Numbered from the stretch's first letter, positions 23,863 to 34,510 are shown. The stretch is DNA of 64,000 nucleotides from Iris pallida (GCA_029216955.1 JANAVB010002199.1:12755917-12819916), one strand, 5' to 3'. The notes: generated by a model not told the origin, from the letters alone. Made by a program: numbers and translations.

Positions 23863-24413
23863 TGAATAAAGACAAAGGTAAAAGCCCTAGTAAATATTTA
23901 CAAAGCATTAGCTATAACTCTTCACAAATGTGCGAAGCTTATAAGATGCTTTGTTTAGTAAATAAATTTAAAGATATCCTTAGGAGGGAAACCCCTAAGT
24001 CTAATTATCGCTCTATTGTATTAAAACATACAGAGCATACAAAAAGAGTTCTAAGGGAACATATTCTAGCTTATAAAAATAAGAAAAATGATGAGTACGT
24101 TCAGAAACAAAAAGCTAAGAAAAGGGTCACTTTTGCTCATATTATTGACCTGGAAGAACCCAATTCTCCGGATCATAATTATCAAACCCCTTTAAACCCA
24201 ATTGACAGTAGTACTGATGTCTATCTACCACCCGAGAAAATGTTGGAATTAGATATTCCCAGTACCTCGTTAGATCAAGTTGAATTTGAAATTTGTAAAC
24301 TCAATGAATTCAATATTGATGACTGGCTTAAGCTTGATGATAGCCTAACCACTGATGAAGTCCCCGATTGGGACACTTTAATTAATTCAGTTGATGATCA
24401 AAACGACCCTTGA
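23862..24413 (+). CDS. ORF2, 183-residue protein of unknown function (integrant A)
   Basis: The ATG at 23862 overlaps the ORF1 stop (TAATG) and the end overlaps the ORF3 ATG (24394) by 20 bases, so the ORF is part of a tightly coupled set. The N-terminal two thirds is basic and Lys-rich (KNKKNDEYVQKQKAKKR near residue 75-91); the C-terminal third is acidic (DDWLKLDDSLTTDEVPDWD). It lies where cavemoviruses have a small ORF and caulimoviruses the virion-associated protein, but I see no decisive motif. It is intact, which is unusual here. B and C have lost the region, so no second copy is available for comparison. Function unknown. Confidence 0.6.
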   Translation: MNKDKGKSPSKYLQSISYNSSQMCEAYKMLCLVNKFKDILRRETPKSNYRSIVLKHTEHTKRVLREHILAYKNKKNDEYVQKQKAKKRVTFAHIIDLEEPNSPDHNYQTPLNPIDSSTDVYLPPEKMLELDIPSTSLDQVEFEICKLNEFNIDDWLKLDDSLTTDEVPDWDTLINSVDDQNDP

Positions 24414-26346
24414 TATTAAGACTTTTCCACAAGGTCATATTTATATTCCTTTAACCATTTATACTCCTGGTTATAAGGAACTAACTATTCATGCACTCCT
24501 TGACACAGGAGCTGAAGTTAGTTTATTACAGGAATTGTTCATACCTGAACATTTACGGTATAAACTTGATCGACCATGTCGATTAAATGACTTTATGGGA
24601 CGCCAAATATCAGTTGAGTTTGGAGCCATATTTGATGTCCAAATCCCTGATATTCATGGCACTTTCAAAACGTATAAGTTTTTTTTTCAGTTACTTCCGA
24701 AAGATTTTGATAATGATTGCTTATTAGGTATAGATAACCTTCGGAATTATCCGCCTTTTAATCATCATTATTTTGACATTGATGGACGCTCTATTCCTCG
24801 CGTACCCTTCAATGTTTCCCTTGCTAATAAGTTTCCACCAGCAGCATAGCGTGGTGAGATTGACGATAAAATTTGCACTTACAATATCCCTACGGATAAT
24901 AATTTCTAAAAGATTATTCATGGAATGTTAGAACCATTGTATTCTGACAATCCATTAAAATGGTTTGACAAAGCTCCAAGATATTGCAAAATTGAGCTTC
25001 TTGATATACATAAAGATTCGAAAGTTCATGTTAATAGCATTATGGTTTCTCCATCAGACAAGGAGGAATTTGCTAAACAGATTGACGAACTACTTCGACT
25101 AAAATTAATACAAAAAAGTCATAGTACCCATTCATCTCCTACATTCCTAGTTAGGAATCATGCTGAGATAAAGAGAGGAAAAGCTAGAATGGTTATTAAT
25201 TATCGTAAGCTTAACAGCTATACAAAATTTGATGGTTATTTTATCCCCTCTGCTGAAAATCTTATCAGGCAGATACAGGGAGCTAAGTTCTATAGCAAGT
25301 TTGACGCCAAGTCAGGTTTTTGGCAACTCAAGCTAGCTGATAAAACTTTCATTGAGCTGACTGCTTTCAGTTGTCCTCAGGGACATTTTGAATGGTTAGT
25401 TATGCCATTTGGATTAAAAAATGCTCCACAGATATTCCAGAAATGGATGAATTCTATCTTTGGTCATCTTGATTTTGTAGTAGTCTATATTGATGATATT
25501 CTAGTTTTCTCAAAAACTGCTGATGAACACAAAGATCATTTATTACAAGTAGCCAAACTTCTTTTAGAAAATGGCATTATTCTTAGTCCAAAAAAGATCG
25601 AACTGTTCAAAACAGAAATTGATTTTTTAGGCAAAGTAATAAAAAATAGACAGTTGGAACTGCAACAGCACATTTATACAAAAATTAAAGACTTTCCTGA
25701 AGACTTCAAAACTTTGAAGGAACTTCAGAGTTTCCTTGGATTACTTAACTATGGTAGAAAGTTTATACCTCATCTTTCTGCTAGAGTTAAAAAGTTACAA
25801 GGTAAGCTAGCAGCTGAACAAGCTAAGTATAAAACAATGACTGGCTAGCAACCTAGGAAGTGGGATACCAGTAAAATTTCTATATCTCTCTCATCTTCGG
25901 AGAAGGAAGAAATTTCGAAAATCAAAGATTTGGTTAAAGACCAGAAAATCCTTTACTTTCCTTTAGATGATGAGAAAATTGTTTTGCAAACTGATGCTTC
26001 TGATTACTTTTGGGCAGGAGTATTGATTGCGAAAAATAAAAAAATTGTTGCATATACTTCTGGAAAATTCACTAAAACCCAGATTAAGTATGCGACATAT
26101 GATAAAGAATTACTTGCTGTTAAATTAGCCATAAAAAGTTTGCGTATATATCTTCTCTATAGAAGTTTCATTATTGAAACTGATAATAAATCTGTTGCTC
26201 AGTTTCTTAAAAAGAAAACTATTAATAATCCCGAAGAAAACCTTCGAAGGATTAGAATTGCGATATATTTAGAAATTTTTAATTATGAAGTTAATTATAT
26301 TCCCGGATATACTAACTTTTTTGCTGGCACTCTTACTAGGCCATAA
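24394..26346 (+). pseudogene. ORF3: protease, reverse transcriptase, RNase H (integrant A)
   Basis: This is a replication polyprotein of about 650 residues, the usual caulimovirid length. The aspartic protease has LLDTGAEVSLL near 24494. RT has NYRKLNSYT (25200), FDAKSGFWQL, MPFGLKNAPQIF (25410) and the catalytic YIDDILVFS near 25487. RNase H has LQTDASDYFWAGVL (25990), KELLAVKLAIKSL and ETDNKSVAQF (26178). It ends LTRP at 26346 with no integrase, as in pararetroviruses. Stops: TAG 24847-24849 and TAA 24907-24909, where B and C have CAG and CAA, and TAG 25846-25848, where B has GAG. The product would convert the terminally redundant RNA to DNA using tRNA-Met. Confidence 0.93.
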
Positions 26347-26350
26347 TGCG

Positions 26351-27803
26351 ATGGATCAGGAGGAGTTCTCGCGGATCAAAAAAATACATGACGATATAAA
26401 AAGACAGGAGGCCTTTACCCAGGTCGGCCCTAAAAAGCCTGCCAAAGCGAATGCTGCGAGCAATGCAGCCTCTTCGTCTGGGATGACAACGGTGAATAAC
26501 CCAGTCCCCAGGACAGATGATCCCAAGGTGGCGAATAGCCAACAGGTGGCGAATAGCCAACAGCGGGTGAACAACCCAAATGCCGTACAAGCAGTTCAGA
26601 GAGGACCTAAGAAACTGGTTCCTTTCCAAAGCAAAACATATGCCAACACAATGGTAAAAAACTGGTACAACTAAGACCTTGAAAAAAATGATAAGGAGTC
26701 TTGGGACAAATTCAATGGCTGTTACAGAGCCATGCAATCGAACGACTTGAAAGGTGCTAGTTTCTGGCTCTCTCAAATTGAGAAGCAGTTCCTGGCAGAA
26801 AAGGCGAAGGCCTCACAATACAATGCCAAGCTCCATGAACTAAGGCAGATGGATATCCAGATGATCGTATATAGTGCCACATCTAGGTCACCTGCTATAG
26901 TCTCTAGAGAAAAAGATCTCTTCCAGGGACATAGTGCAGAACATAAAGAACTGCGAAAAATCCTGAAGCAAATCGACAGCCATGATCTGGTCAATTTCCG
27001 GATCCCAGACATACTGCGTTTGTATCATGCTATGTCCATAGAGAACGAGCGCCTTCAGTACATGGAGACTGAGGGTATGGTACAGAGTATGATCACTATG
27101 TACCAACAACAGATAATTGATGAAGCCCGTCTTCTTGCTTATTTCAGACGCCTAGATGACTCTGAAATCACTAGGTATTTTAAAGGCAGGGAGATTGTTT
27201 ATTCTCCACATGGTTTCATTCACCTGGTCTGTTGTTTCCAGGAGATCGTCAATATAACTCTTCAGATCAGTAAAGGATTTGTGCACGAGGTGTTCGTCAG
27301 CACCTCTGAAAAAGAACTTTATGAGTCGACTATCCCAGAGATCTGCTGGAAAGCAGCGGTCGCTCATACTTCCAGGTTCCAGGCGATGTTCAGATTCAGA
27401 GTTTGGAGTGTTTGGGAGGAGCGGAGGTATATCAAGATCTTTTCGTCCAACCAGATTTGGGAGCTTCATCGGCTGGAAGGTGATCCAGGATTGGTGTTTT
27501 CCCCGTTCAAGAAGGGGAATTTCAATGAAGGCAAAGAGCGGTATGGTGCTGCTAGGGAGTTTTTTTCTCTAAGCCCAGAAGCTGCATCAGAGCTCTGCCA
27601 CTCTTTCCTGCAGTGGCAAAGTTATTCTGGCCAACTACCTTTGCAGAAGGCCGAAGGACGACAACACTAGGACTTCTCTCTTGCAGAAGTTCTTATCCAG
27701 TTTAAACCTTGGCCCAGCAGGACTTTTGTCCAGGGATGATGTGAACTCTGAAGATCTTCTAATGGCTGGTCTTCAGATTGAAGGAAGCGAGGTGGGCCTA
27801 TGA
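26351..27803 (+). pseudogene. ORF4, about 488-residue protein downstream of RT (integrant A)
   Basis: The ATG lies four bases after the ORF3 stop. The N-terminal 100 residues are low complexity (Ala/Ser/Asn/Gln with a repeated VANSQQ). The rest is helical and charged, with FQSKTYANTMVKNWY, GASFWLSQIEKQFLAEK and MFRFRVWSVWEERRYIKIF. By position it corresponds to the transactivator/viroplasmin gene that follows RT in several caulimovirid genera, but I see no viroplasmin signature, so the role is inferred from place only. Damage: TAA at 26672-26674 (CAA in B and D) and a one-base insertion in a T run near 27560. A five-residue deletion precedes GPKKLVPF relative to B. Its stop overlaps the ORF5 start as ATGA. 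Confidence 0.75.
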
Positions 27804-28238
27804 AGTGCAGGCTCACACAAAAGGATGTTCTTAGACGCTACCAGATACGGGTGGGCTGGCGTCTACCTAAAAGAAAAAAAGGTGGCACTCACACCCGTGC
27901 CAGAAGATGAACAGATGCAGGTTTCGTCTCCTCCACAGTCACCATCCGTGGCAGAGACGGATTACACTATAGAAAGGGCTTCTCCTTTGGAAAGAAGCAT
28001 TCAGGCCTGGAAAGAAGCTGAAAAAGCATACAGACACTGGTCCCCACCTCGGAGAGTGCCTCAACATTGGTCTCCACCACGTGGAGAGTCTCCATCTACC
28101 TCTACTTTTGATAATTGGGAGGGCTGGTGGATTTCTATTTATGAGGACCCCATATTCGCGGACCCCACAATCATCTACAGTATGGAGCAAGAAGACACCT
28201 CACGAAGCACTGATCGTGACCCTCCACCAACTTATTGA
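27800..28238 (+). pseudogene. ORF5, about 145-residue protein (integrant A)
   Basis: It starts with the ATGA overlap at the end of ORF4. A basic N-terminus (about 35 residues) is followed by a Pro-rich middle with a repeated HWSPPR and an acidic C-terminus (DPIFADPTIIYSMEQ). In this copy one extra base in the A-rich stretch near 27880 shifts the frame after residue 27; C has an uninterrupted version. The last-ORF position just before the promoter recalls the fifth ORF of cavemoviruses. Function unknown. Confidence 0.65.
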
Positions 28239-28516
28239 CAGGTGGAAGATTCGATCTCATCCAGAACGAATAAAGCCAGATGATGGTGATGGCGCACCAA
28301 CAAAGAGATAAGGAGGAATCTTTTCTCACTTATTGAGAAAAGATGTGGACACCGGTAGCCTTAACCGGCTAAACCGGTTAGTATCATCCCTTCAGCCTAT
28401 ATATAGATAGCCTTGTGTGTATGGAAGGGGAACGGAGTTTGTAATATTTTCCTTTTGTGTGCTTTGTGAGTGCTTGAGTGCTTTCCTTTGTGTGCTTTCT
28501 GCTTTCTTCCGTTGTA
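28239..28516 (+). promoter_or_regulatory. pararetrovirus promoter region (integrant A)
   Basis: TATATATAGA lies at 28398-28407, preceded by an 9-bp perfect hairpin (TCTTTTCTC/GAGAAAAGA, 28319-28327 and 28335-28343) and by repeated AACCGG words (TTAACCGGCTAAACCGGTTA). The same arrangement recurs at 34511-34790 and 40482-40730. An AATAAA lies at 28269-28274. By analogy with the 35S promoter this would drive the pregenomic RNA. Here the leader is cut at 28516 and integrant B's protease follows directly. Confidence 0.75.
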
Positions 28517-28520
28517 CCAT

Positions 28521-29906
28521 TTCCACAAGGCCATATTTATATTCCTTTAACCATTTGTACTCCTGGTTATAAGGAACTAACTATTCATACACTCCTTGAC
28601 ACAGGAGCTGAAGTTAGGTTATTACAGGAATTGTTCATACCTGAACATTTACGGTATAAACTTGATCGACCATGTCGATTAAATGACCTTATGGGACGCC
28701 AAATATCAGTTGAGTTTGGAGCCATGGTTGATGTCCAAATCCCTGATATTCATGGCACTTTCAAAACGTATAAGTTTTCTTTTCGGTTACTTCCGAAAGA
28801 TTTTGATAATGATTGCTTATTAGGTATGGATAACCTTCGGAATTATCCGCCTTTTAATCATCATTATTTTGACATTGATGGACGCTCTATTCCTCGCGTA
28901 CCCTTCAATGTTTCCCTTGCTAATAAGTTTCCACCAGCAGCACAGCGTGGTGAGATTGACGATAAAATTTGCACTTACAATATCCCTACGGATAATAATT
29001 TCCAAAAGATTATTCATGGAATGTTAGAACCATTGTATTCTGACAATCCATTAAAATGGTTTGACAAAGCTCCAAGATATTGCAAAATTGAGCTTCTTGA
29101 TATACATAAAGATTCGAAAGTTCGTGTTAATAGCATTATGGTTTCTCCATCAGACAAGAAGGAATTTGCTAAACAGATTGACGAACTACTTCGACTAAAA
29201 TTAATACAAAAAAGTCATAGTACCCATTCATCTCCTGCATTCCTAGTTAGGAATCATGCTGAGATAAAGAGAGGAAAAGCTAGAATGATTATTAATTATC
29301 GTAAGCTTAACAGCTATACAAAATTTGATGGTTATTTTATCCCCTCTGCTGAAAATCTTATCAGGCAGATACAGGAAGCTAAGTTCTATAGCAAGTTTGA
29401 CGCCAAGTCAGGTTTTTGGCAACTCAAGCTAGCTGATAAAACTTCCATTGAGCTGACTGCTTTCAGTTGTCCTCAGGGATATTTTGAATGGTTAGTTATG
29501 CCATTTGGATTAAAAAATGCTCCACAGATATTCCAGAAATGGATGAATTCTATCTTTGGTCATCTTGATTTTGTAGTAGTCTATATTGATGATATTCTAG
29601 TTTTCTCAAAAACTGCTGATGAACACAAAGATCATTTATTACAAGTAGCCAAACTTCTTTTAGAAAATGGCATTATTCTTAGTCCAAAAAAGATCGAACT
29701 GTTCAAAACAGAAATTGATTTTTTAGGCAAAGTAATAAAAAATGGACAGTTGGAACTGCAACAGCACATTTATACAAAAATTAAAGACTTTCCTAAAGAC
29801 TTCAAAACTTTGAAGGAACTTCAGAGTTTTCTTGGATTACTTAACTATGGTAGAAAGTTTATACCTCATCTTTCTGCTAGAGTTGAAAAGTTACAAGATA
29901 AGCTAG
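28521..29906 (+). pseudogene. ORF3 first part: protease and RT (integrant B)
   Basis: This is the same polyprotein as at 24394, starting 10 codons in. It carries LLDTGAEVRLL, MPFGLKNAPQIF (29497) and YIDDILVFS (29583), and has no internal stop, unlike A and C. It is joined to the truncated promoter of A, so there is no ATG of its own; the first in-frame ATG comes after the protease site. The frame is interrupted by the insertion at 29907 and resumes in phase at 32083 once the insertion and one target duplication are discounted. Confidence 0.9.
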
Positions 29907-32077
29907 TGTTTGCCATTAAAATCGTTTGATTGCAAATCTTAATACAAACAGAACAGTGTTACAATATAGGACTTAGATGTAGTCCTAGGAGTACACTTTT
30001 GTTTAATCTGGGTCCTATGTGCCAATGGAGCGAGTGGTAATGCGTTGACTCCGTTGACGGGCTGACGATGGTTATCGGTTCTCTGAAGGCGTAGATTGCT
30101 CTGGGTTCCGGAGCTGGCTGAGAGGAGGAAGACGTTGAGTGTCTGTATCTGCCTCTCTGGTGATCTCTGTCTGGATTGTTCATATATATGTCTCTCTGTG
30201 TGTGTGTAAGGAGGGGATGATTCCTCCATTTATAGCTGGGCAGGTTGGCTGCCCATGCGCGCATATGTAGGATGTGTCGGTGCGTGGGGACGCCACGTGG
30301 AGATTGCTGATGGAGGCGCATGGACGATGCGCCCTACTCGCGAGGTTGAATTCTTCATACTGCTGTTGTGAGCCGGCACGTAGCAGAGGAGAAGATCTTT
30401 CTGTTGCTGAGATCTTGGATGAGTTGAGTCAAAGGACACGTGTCGTCGACCCATGGCTCGGAGATCTCTGATTTGGTGGGGGGATAATTTGGTGGGATGC
30501 GCCTTGGATTGGGTTGAGGCGCATGCGAGCGACTTTCCGTCTGTCTTTCGGGATCAGAGATCAGTCTGGGACGCATGGCTTTTGAGGCGCATGCAAAGTT
30601 TCAACTGGAGACTCTTCTCTGTCTTTAGGGATCAGTGAAGGGTCTGAGGTGCATGGCTTTTGAGGCGCATGCAGGTTTGGGCGCATGGCCGTGGAGGCGC
30701 ATGCGGGTGGTCGAGTGGCCACGTGGCAGTAGCCGTCGGGATAGAGTCATGATGATGCTGATGTTGTGGACGCTTCATTTTCTGCAAAAGCTGTCAGCCG
30801 TTCAGACTTGGGAAGGCGTGCTGCCAACTCTGTCAGTTCAGCATTTAATGTTGGTGACATTCGATGGACAGCTGAGTGGGCGCGTCGGTTGACGTTCCAC
30901 TAGGCGTATGGGGGAGCATCCCCTTTGATGCGCTCGGTACAGGGCGCATCTGTTTGAGAGGTGTGATGCGCTGACCAGTCGGCGCATCCGACACGTCTTT
31001 GATGATGCGGCAGTTTCGCTTCTCGAGTGCTTTTAATAGCCGCTTGGCTGAAGTCGAGGCGTCTGGTTCATCCATTTAATGTGAGTTCATTGCACAGAAT
31101 CCGGAGAGCCATCCACTTGGCGCATGGGTTTGATCTGCCCGGCCTATAAATAGTGGCATGGAGAGAAGGTTGGCCTCTCATTCCCTCACGTCTTTCCAAT
31201 ATGAACTCAGGTTCTCGGGTGCATTCTTTTGACGAAGTGCTCCCGAGGGTGAAGATGAGACGCCATGTTGTCATTGATGCTCTTGAAGGTGACTGTTACA
31301 TCCAAAAGACGGAGTCGAGGGCTTCTGAGGCAGGCGAAAGGTGCCTGTTGCATCCAAAGATGGGGATGCTCGGGCCTTGTCTCCATTGTTTCGGAAGAGC
31401 CGTAGATCGGAATGGCGGTGCTAGGCTCTCTCTTCCTTCAAAGTGGGTGTCGCCCGCTCTGATTGTGTTGAAAGCTGCCTTTCGTCGTGATTTCGATCAC
31501 GGTCTTTCTTGGCCTTTGGAGGCTCTTTCGAAGCCTCCCCTGGCCACAGATTTGCGGTGCTCTTCTCTTCCTTGGTTCCAGCCAGACGGTTAAATGCTTT
31601 GTGTATCGAAGCATTTATCAGGTGAGCCTGACTGGAAGAGCGGCACACTCTTGCTCGGCCAGGTGAGCCTGGTTGGAAGAGTGGCACATAACTGGACTGC
31701 TGAAGGGATGCACATAACTGAGCTGGATGCACAAAACTGAGCTGCTGAAGAGATGGCGGGATGCGCCTGGATGGGGGCGCATAGTGACTGCTGTGCCTAT
31801 CTGGAGACGCATGGTGGCTGCTGCGCCTATCTGAAGGCGCATGGTGGCCGTTGCGCCTATCTGAAGGCGCATGGTGGCCGCTGGCTGTAGACTTGGATCT
31901 TTCCTTTGTAGAAATTCTCCTTTGTACAACCTTTTCTAGACTTTTATATATAAAATGAAAAGTCCTTCTTCAAATGTCTATACTTATTGACTTTGCTGTG
32001 AAGTGTTCTGTGCGAGTCCTGGCGCATGTAGTGTCTGGCGCATGGTCTTTCTGGTTGTGAAATTCCATGCTTCTACA
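29907..32077 (-). mobile_element. solo LTR inside integrant B, 5-bp target duplication
   Basis: A 2171 bp block begins TGTTTGCC and ends GCTTCTACA, flanked by GCTAG at 29902-29906 and 32078-32082. The uninterrupted sequence is present in A and C. It has no coding domain. Minus orientation is preferred because that strand has CTATAAATGG near 30230 followed by about 290 bases to an A/T-rich end, a normal R-U5 layout; a plus-strand CTATAAATAG near 31143 is the counter-argument. Copies of GCGCATG are scattered from 30250 to 32045. ORFs such as 31153-31593 are chance frames. The family is unrelated to the Tekay or Tat LTRs here. Confidence 0.85.
31760..31885. repeat. 30-bp tandem repeat in the solo LTR
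   Basis: About four units of a 30 base sequence containing GCGCCTATCTGAAGGCGCAT stand in tandem. Each unit contains an inverted pair GCGCC/GGCGC. The minus-strand frame reads as a ten-residue repeat, which accounts for the ORF at 31618-31929. Confidence 0.85.
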
Positions 32078-32618
32078 GCTAGCAGCTGAACAAGCTAAGT
32101 ATAAAACAATGACTGGCGAGCAACCTAGGAAGTGGGATACCAGTAAAATTTCCATATCTCTCTCATCTTCGGAGAAGGAAGAAATTTCGAAAATCAAAGA
32201 TTTGGTTAAAGACCAAAAAATCCTTTACTTTCCTTTAGATGATGAGAAAATTATTTTGCAAACTGATGCTTCTGATTACTTTTGGGCAGGAGTATTGATT
32301 GCGAAAAATAAAGAAATTGTTACATATACTTCTGGAAAATTCACTAAAACCCAGATTAAGTATGCGACATATGATAAAGAATTACTTGCTGTTAAATTAG
32401 CCATAAAAAGTTTGCGTATATATCTTCTCTATAGAAATTTCATTATTGAAACTGATAATAAATCTGTTGCTCAGTTTCTTAAAAAGAAAACTATTAATAA
32501 TCCCGAAGAAAACCTTCGAAGGATTAGAATTGCGATATATTTAGAAATTTTTAATTATGAAGTTAATTATATTCCCGGATATACTAACTTTTTTGCTGAC
32601 ACTCTTACCAGGCCATAA
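32078..32618 (+). pseudogene. ORF3 second part: RNase H (integrant B)
   Basis: It continues the RT frame after the inserted LTR, with LQTDASDYFWAGVL near 32262, KELLAVKLAIKSL near 32378 and ETDNKSVAQF near 32450, ending LTRP at 32618. It has no internal stop. It is separated from its RT by 2.2 kb and so is not functional as it stands. Confidence 0.9.
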
Positions 32619-32622
32619 TGCG

Positions 32623-34076
32623 ATGGATCAGGAGGAGTTCTCGCGGATCAAAAAAATACATGACGATATGAAAAGGCAGGACGCCTTTACCCAGGTCGGC
32701 CCTAAAAAGGCTGCCAAAGCGAATGATTCAAGCAATGCAGCCTCTTCGTCTGGGACGACAACGGTGAATAACCCAGTCCCCGGGACAGATGATCCCAAGG
32801 TGGCGAATAGCCAACAGGTGGCGAATAGCCAACAGCGGGTGAACAACCCAAATGTCGTACAAGCAGCTGCTCAACAAGCAGTTCAGAGAGGACCTAAGAA
32901 ACTGGTTCCTTTCCAAAGCAAAACATATGCCAACACAATGGTAAAAAACTGGTACAACCAAGACCTTAAAAAAAATGATAAGGAGTCTTGGGACAAATTC
33001 AATGGCTGTTACAGAGCCATGCAATCGAACGACTTGAAAGGTGCTAGTTTCTGGCTCTCTCAAATTAAGAAGCAGTTCCTGGCAGAAAAGACGAAGGCCT
33101 CACAATACAATGCCAAGCTCCATGAACTAAGGCAGATGGCTATCCAGATGATCGCATATAGTGCCACATCTAGGTCACCTGCTATAGTCTCTAGAGAAAA
33201 AGATCTCTTCCAGGGACATAGTGCAGAACATAAAGAACTGCAGGAAATCCTGAAGCAAATCGACAGCCATGATCTGGTCAATTTTCGGATCCAAGACATA
33301 CTGCGTTTGTATCAGGCTATGTCCATAGAGAACGAGCGCCTTCAGTGCATAGAGACTGAGGGTATGGTATAGAGTATGATCACTAAGTACCAACAATAGA
33401 TAATTGATGAAGCCCATCTTCTTGCTTATTTCAGACGCCTAGATGACTCTGAAATCACTAGGTATTTTGAAGGCAGGGAGATTGTTTATTCTCCACATGG
33501 TTTCATTCACCTGGTCTGTTGTTTCCAGGAGATTGTCAATATAACTCTTCAGATCAGCAAAGGATTTGTGCACGAGGTGTTCGTTAGCACCTCTGAAAAA
33601 GAACTTTATGAGTCGACTATCCCAGAGATCTGCTGGGAAGCAGCGGTCGTTCATACTTCCAGGTTCCAGGCGATGTTCAGATTCAGAGTTTGGAGTATTT
33701 GGAAGGAGAGGAGGTATATCAAGATCTTCCCGTCCTACCAGATTTGGGAGCTTTATATCCAGGATTGGTGTTTTCCCCATTCAAGAAGGGGAATTTCAAT
33801 GAAGGCAAAGAGCGGTATGGTGCTGCTAGGGAGTTTTTTCTCGAAGCCCAGAAGCTGCATCAGAGCTCTGCCACTCTTTCCTGCAGTGGCAAAGTTATTC
33901 TGGCCAACTACCTTTGCAGAAGGCCAGAGGACGACAACACTAGGACTTCTCTCTTGCAGGAGTTCTTATCCAATTTAAACCTTGGCCCAGCAGGACTTTT
34001 GGCCAGGGATGATGTGAACTCTGAAGATCTTCTAATGGCTAGTCTTCAGATTGAAGGAAGCGAGGTGGGCCTATGA
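32623..34076 (+). pseudogene. ORF4 (integrant B)
   Basis: This is a second copy of the RT-downstream ORF, starting four bases after the ORF3 stop. It keeps CAA at the codon where A and C have TAA (N-Q-D at about 32957). Breaks: TAG at 33370-33372 and again near 33398, and a 13-base deletion near 33748 that removes text present in A and C (HRLEGD). Without the deletion the frame would be 1467 bases (488 residues), the best length estimate for the family. It ends in an ATGA overlap with ORF5. Confidence 0.75.
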
Positions 34077-34510
34077 AGCACAGGCTCACGCAAAAGGATG
34101 TTCTTATATGCTATCGGAGACGGGTGGGCTGGCGTCTACCAAAAAGAAGAAATGTGGCACTCACACCCGTGCCAGAAGATGAACAGATGCAGGTTTCATC
34201 TCCTCCACAGTCACCATCCGTGGCAGAGACGGATTACACTATAGAAAGGGCTTCTCCTTTGGAAAAAAGAATTCAGGCCTGGAAAGAAGCTGAAAGAGCA
34301 TACAGACACTGGTCCCCACCTCGGGGATTGCCTCAACATTGGTCTCCACCACGTGGAGAGTCTCCATCTACCTCTACTTTTGATAATTGGGAGTGCTGGT
34401 GGATTTCTATTTATGAGGACCCCATATTCGCGGACCCCACAATCATCTACAGTATGGAGCAAGAAGATACCTCACGAAGCACTGATCGTGACCCTCCACC
34501 AACTCATTGA
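34073..34510 (+). CDS. ORF5, 145 residues (integrant B)
   Basis: An open frame from the ATGA overlap to TGA at 34510. It has a basic N-terminus, a Pro-rich middle with HWSPPR twice, and an acidic C-terminus (YEDPIFADPTIIYSMEQ). The equal length in B and C suggests 145 residues is the original size. No known motif; function unknown. Confidence 0.6.
   Translation: MKHRLTQKDVLICYRRRVGWRLPKRRNVALTPVPEDEQMQVSSPPQSPSVAETDYTIERASPLEKRIQAWKEAERAYRHWSPPRGLPQHWSPPRGESPSTSTFDNWECWWISIYEDPIFADPTIIYSMEQEDTSRSTDRDPPPTH

Larger units (their letters stand above)
20109..28516 (+). other. endogenous pararetrovirus integrant A (Caulimoviridae)
   Basis: This is the most complete of four related integrants. It holds a partial leader, ORF1 (coat protein, zinc knuckle, dUTPase-like, movement protein), ORF2, ORF3 (protease-RT-RNase H), ORF4, ORF5 and a promoter with TATA box. 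It stops 120 bases past the TATA box, just before the primer site. No integrase or LTR is present, which separates it from retrotransposons. The five-ORF order, with coat before movement protein in one frame, recalls cavemoviruses and solendoviruses. Coding distance from the ORF1 ATG (20334) to its TATA (28398) is 8.06 kb. Adding the 0.56 kb TATA-to-ATG distance seen at 34671-35230 suggests a genome of about 8.6 kb. Confidence 0.88.

Noticed and set aside
31153..31593. 146-codon open frame in the 29907-32077 block
   Set aside because: It lies wholly in a solo LTR with GC-rich repeats, lacks any domain and has equally long frames on the other strand.
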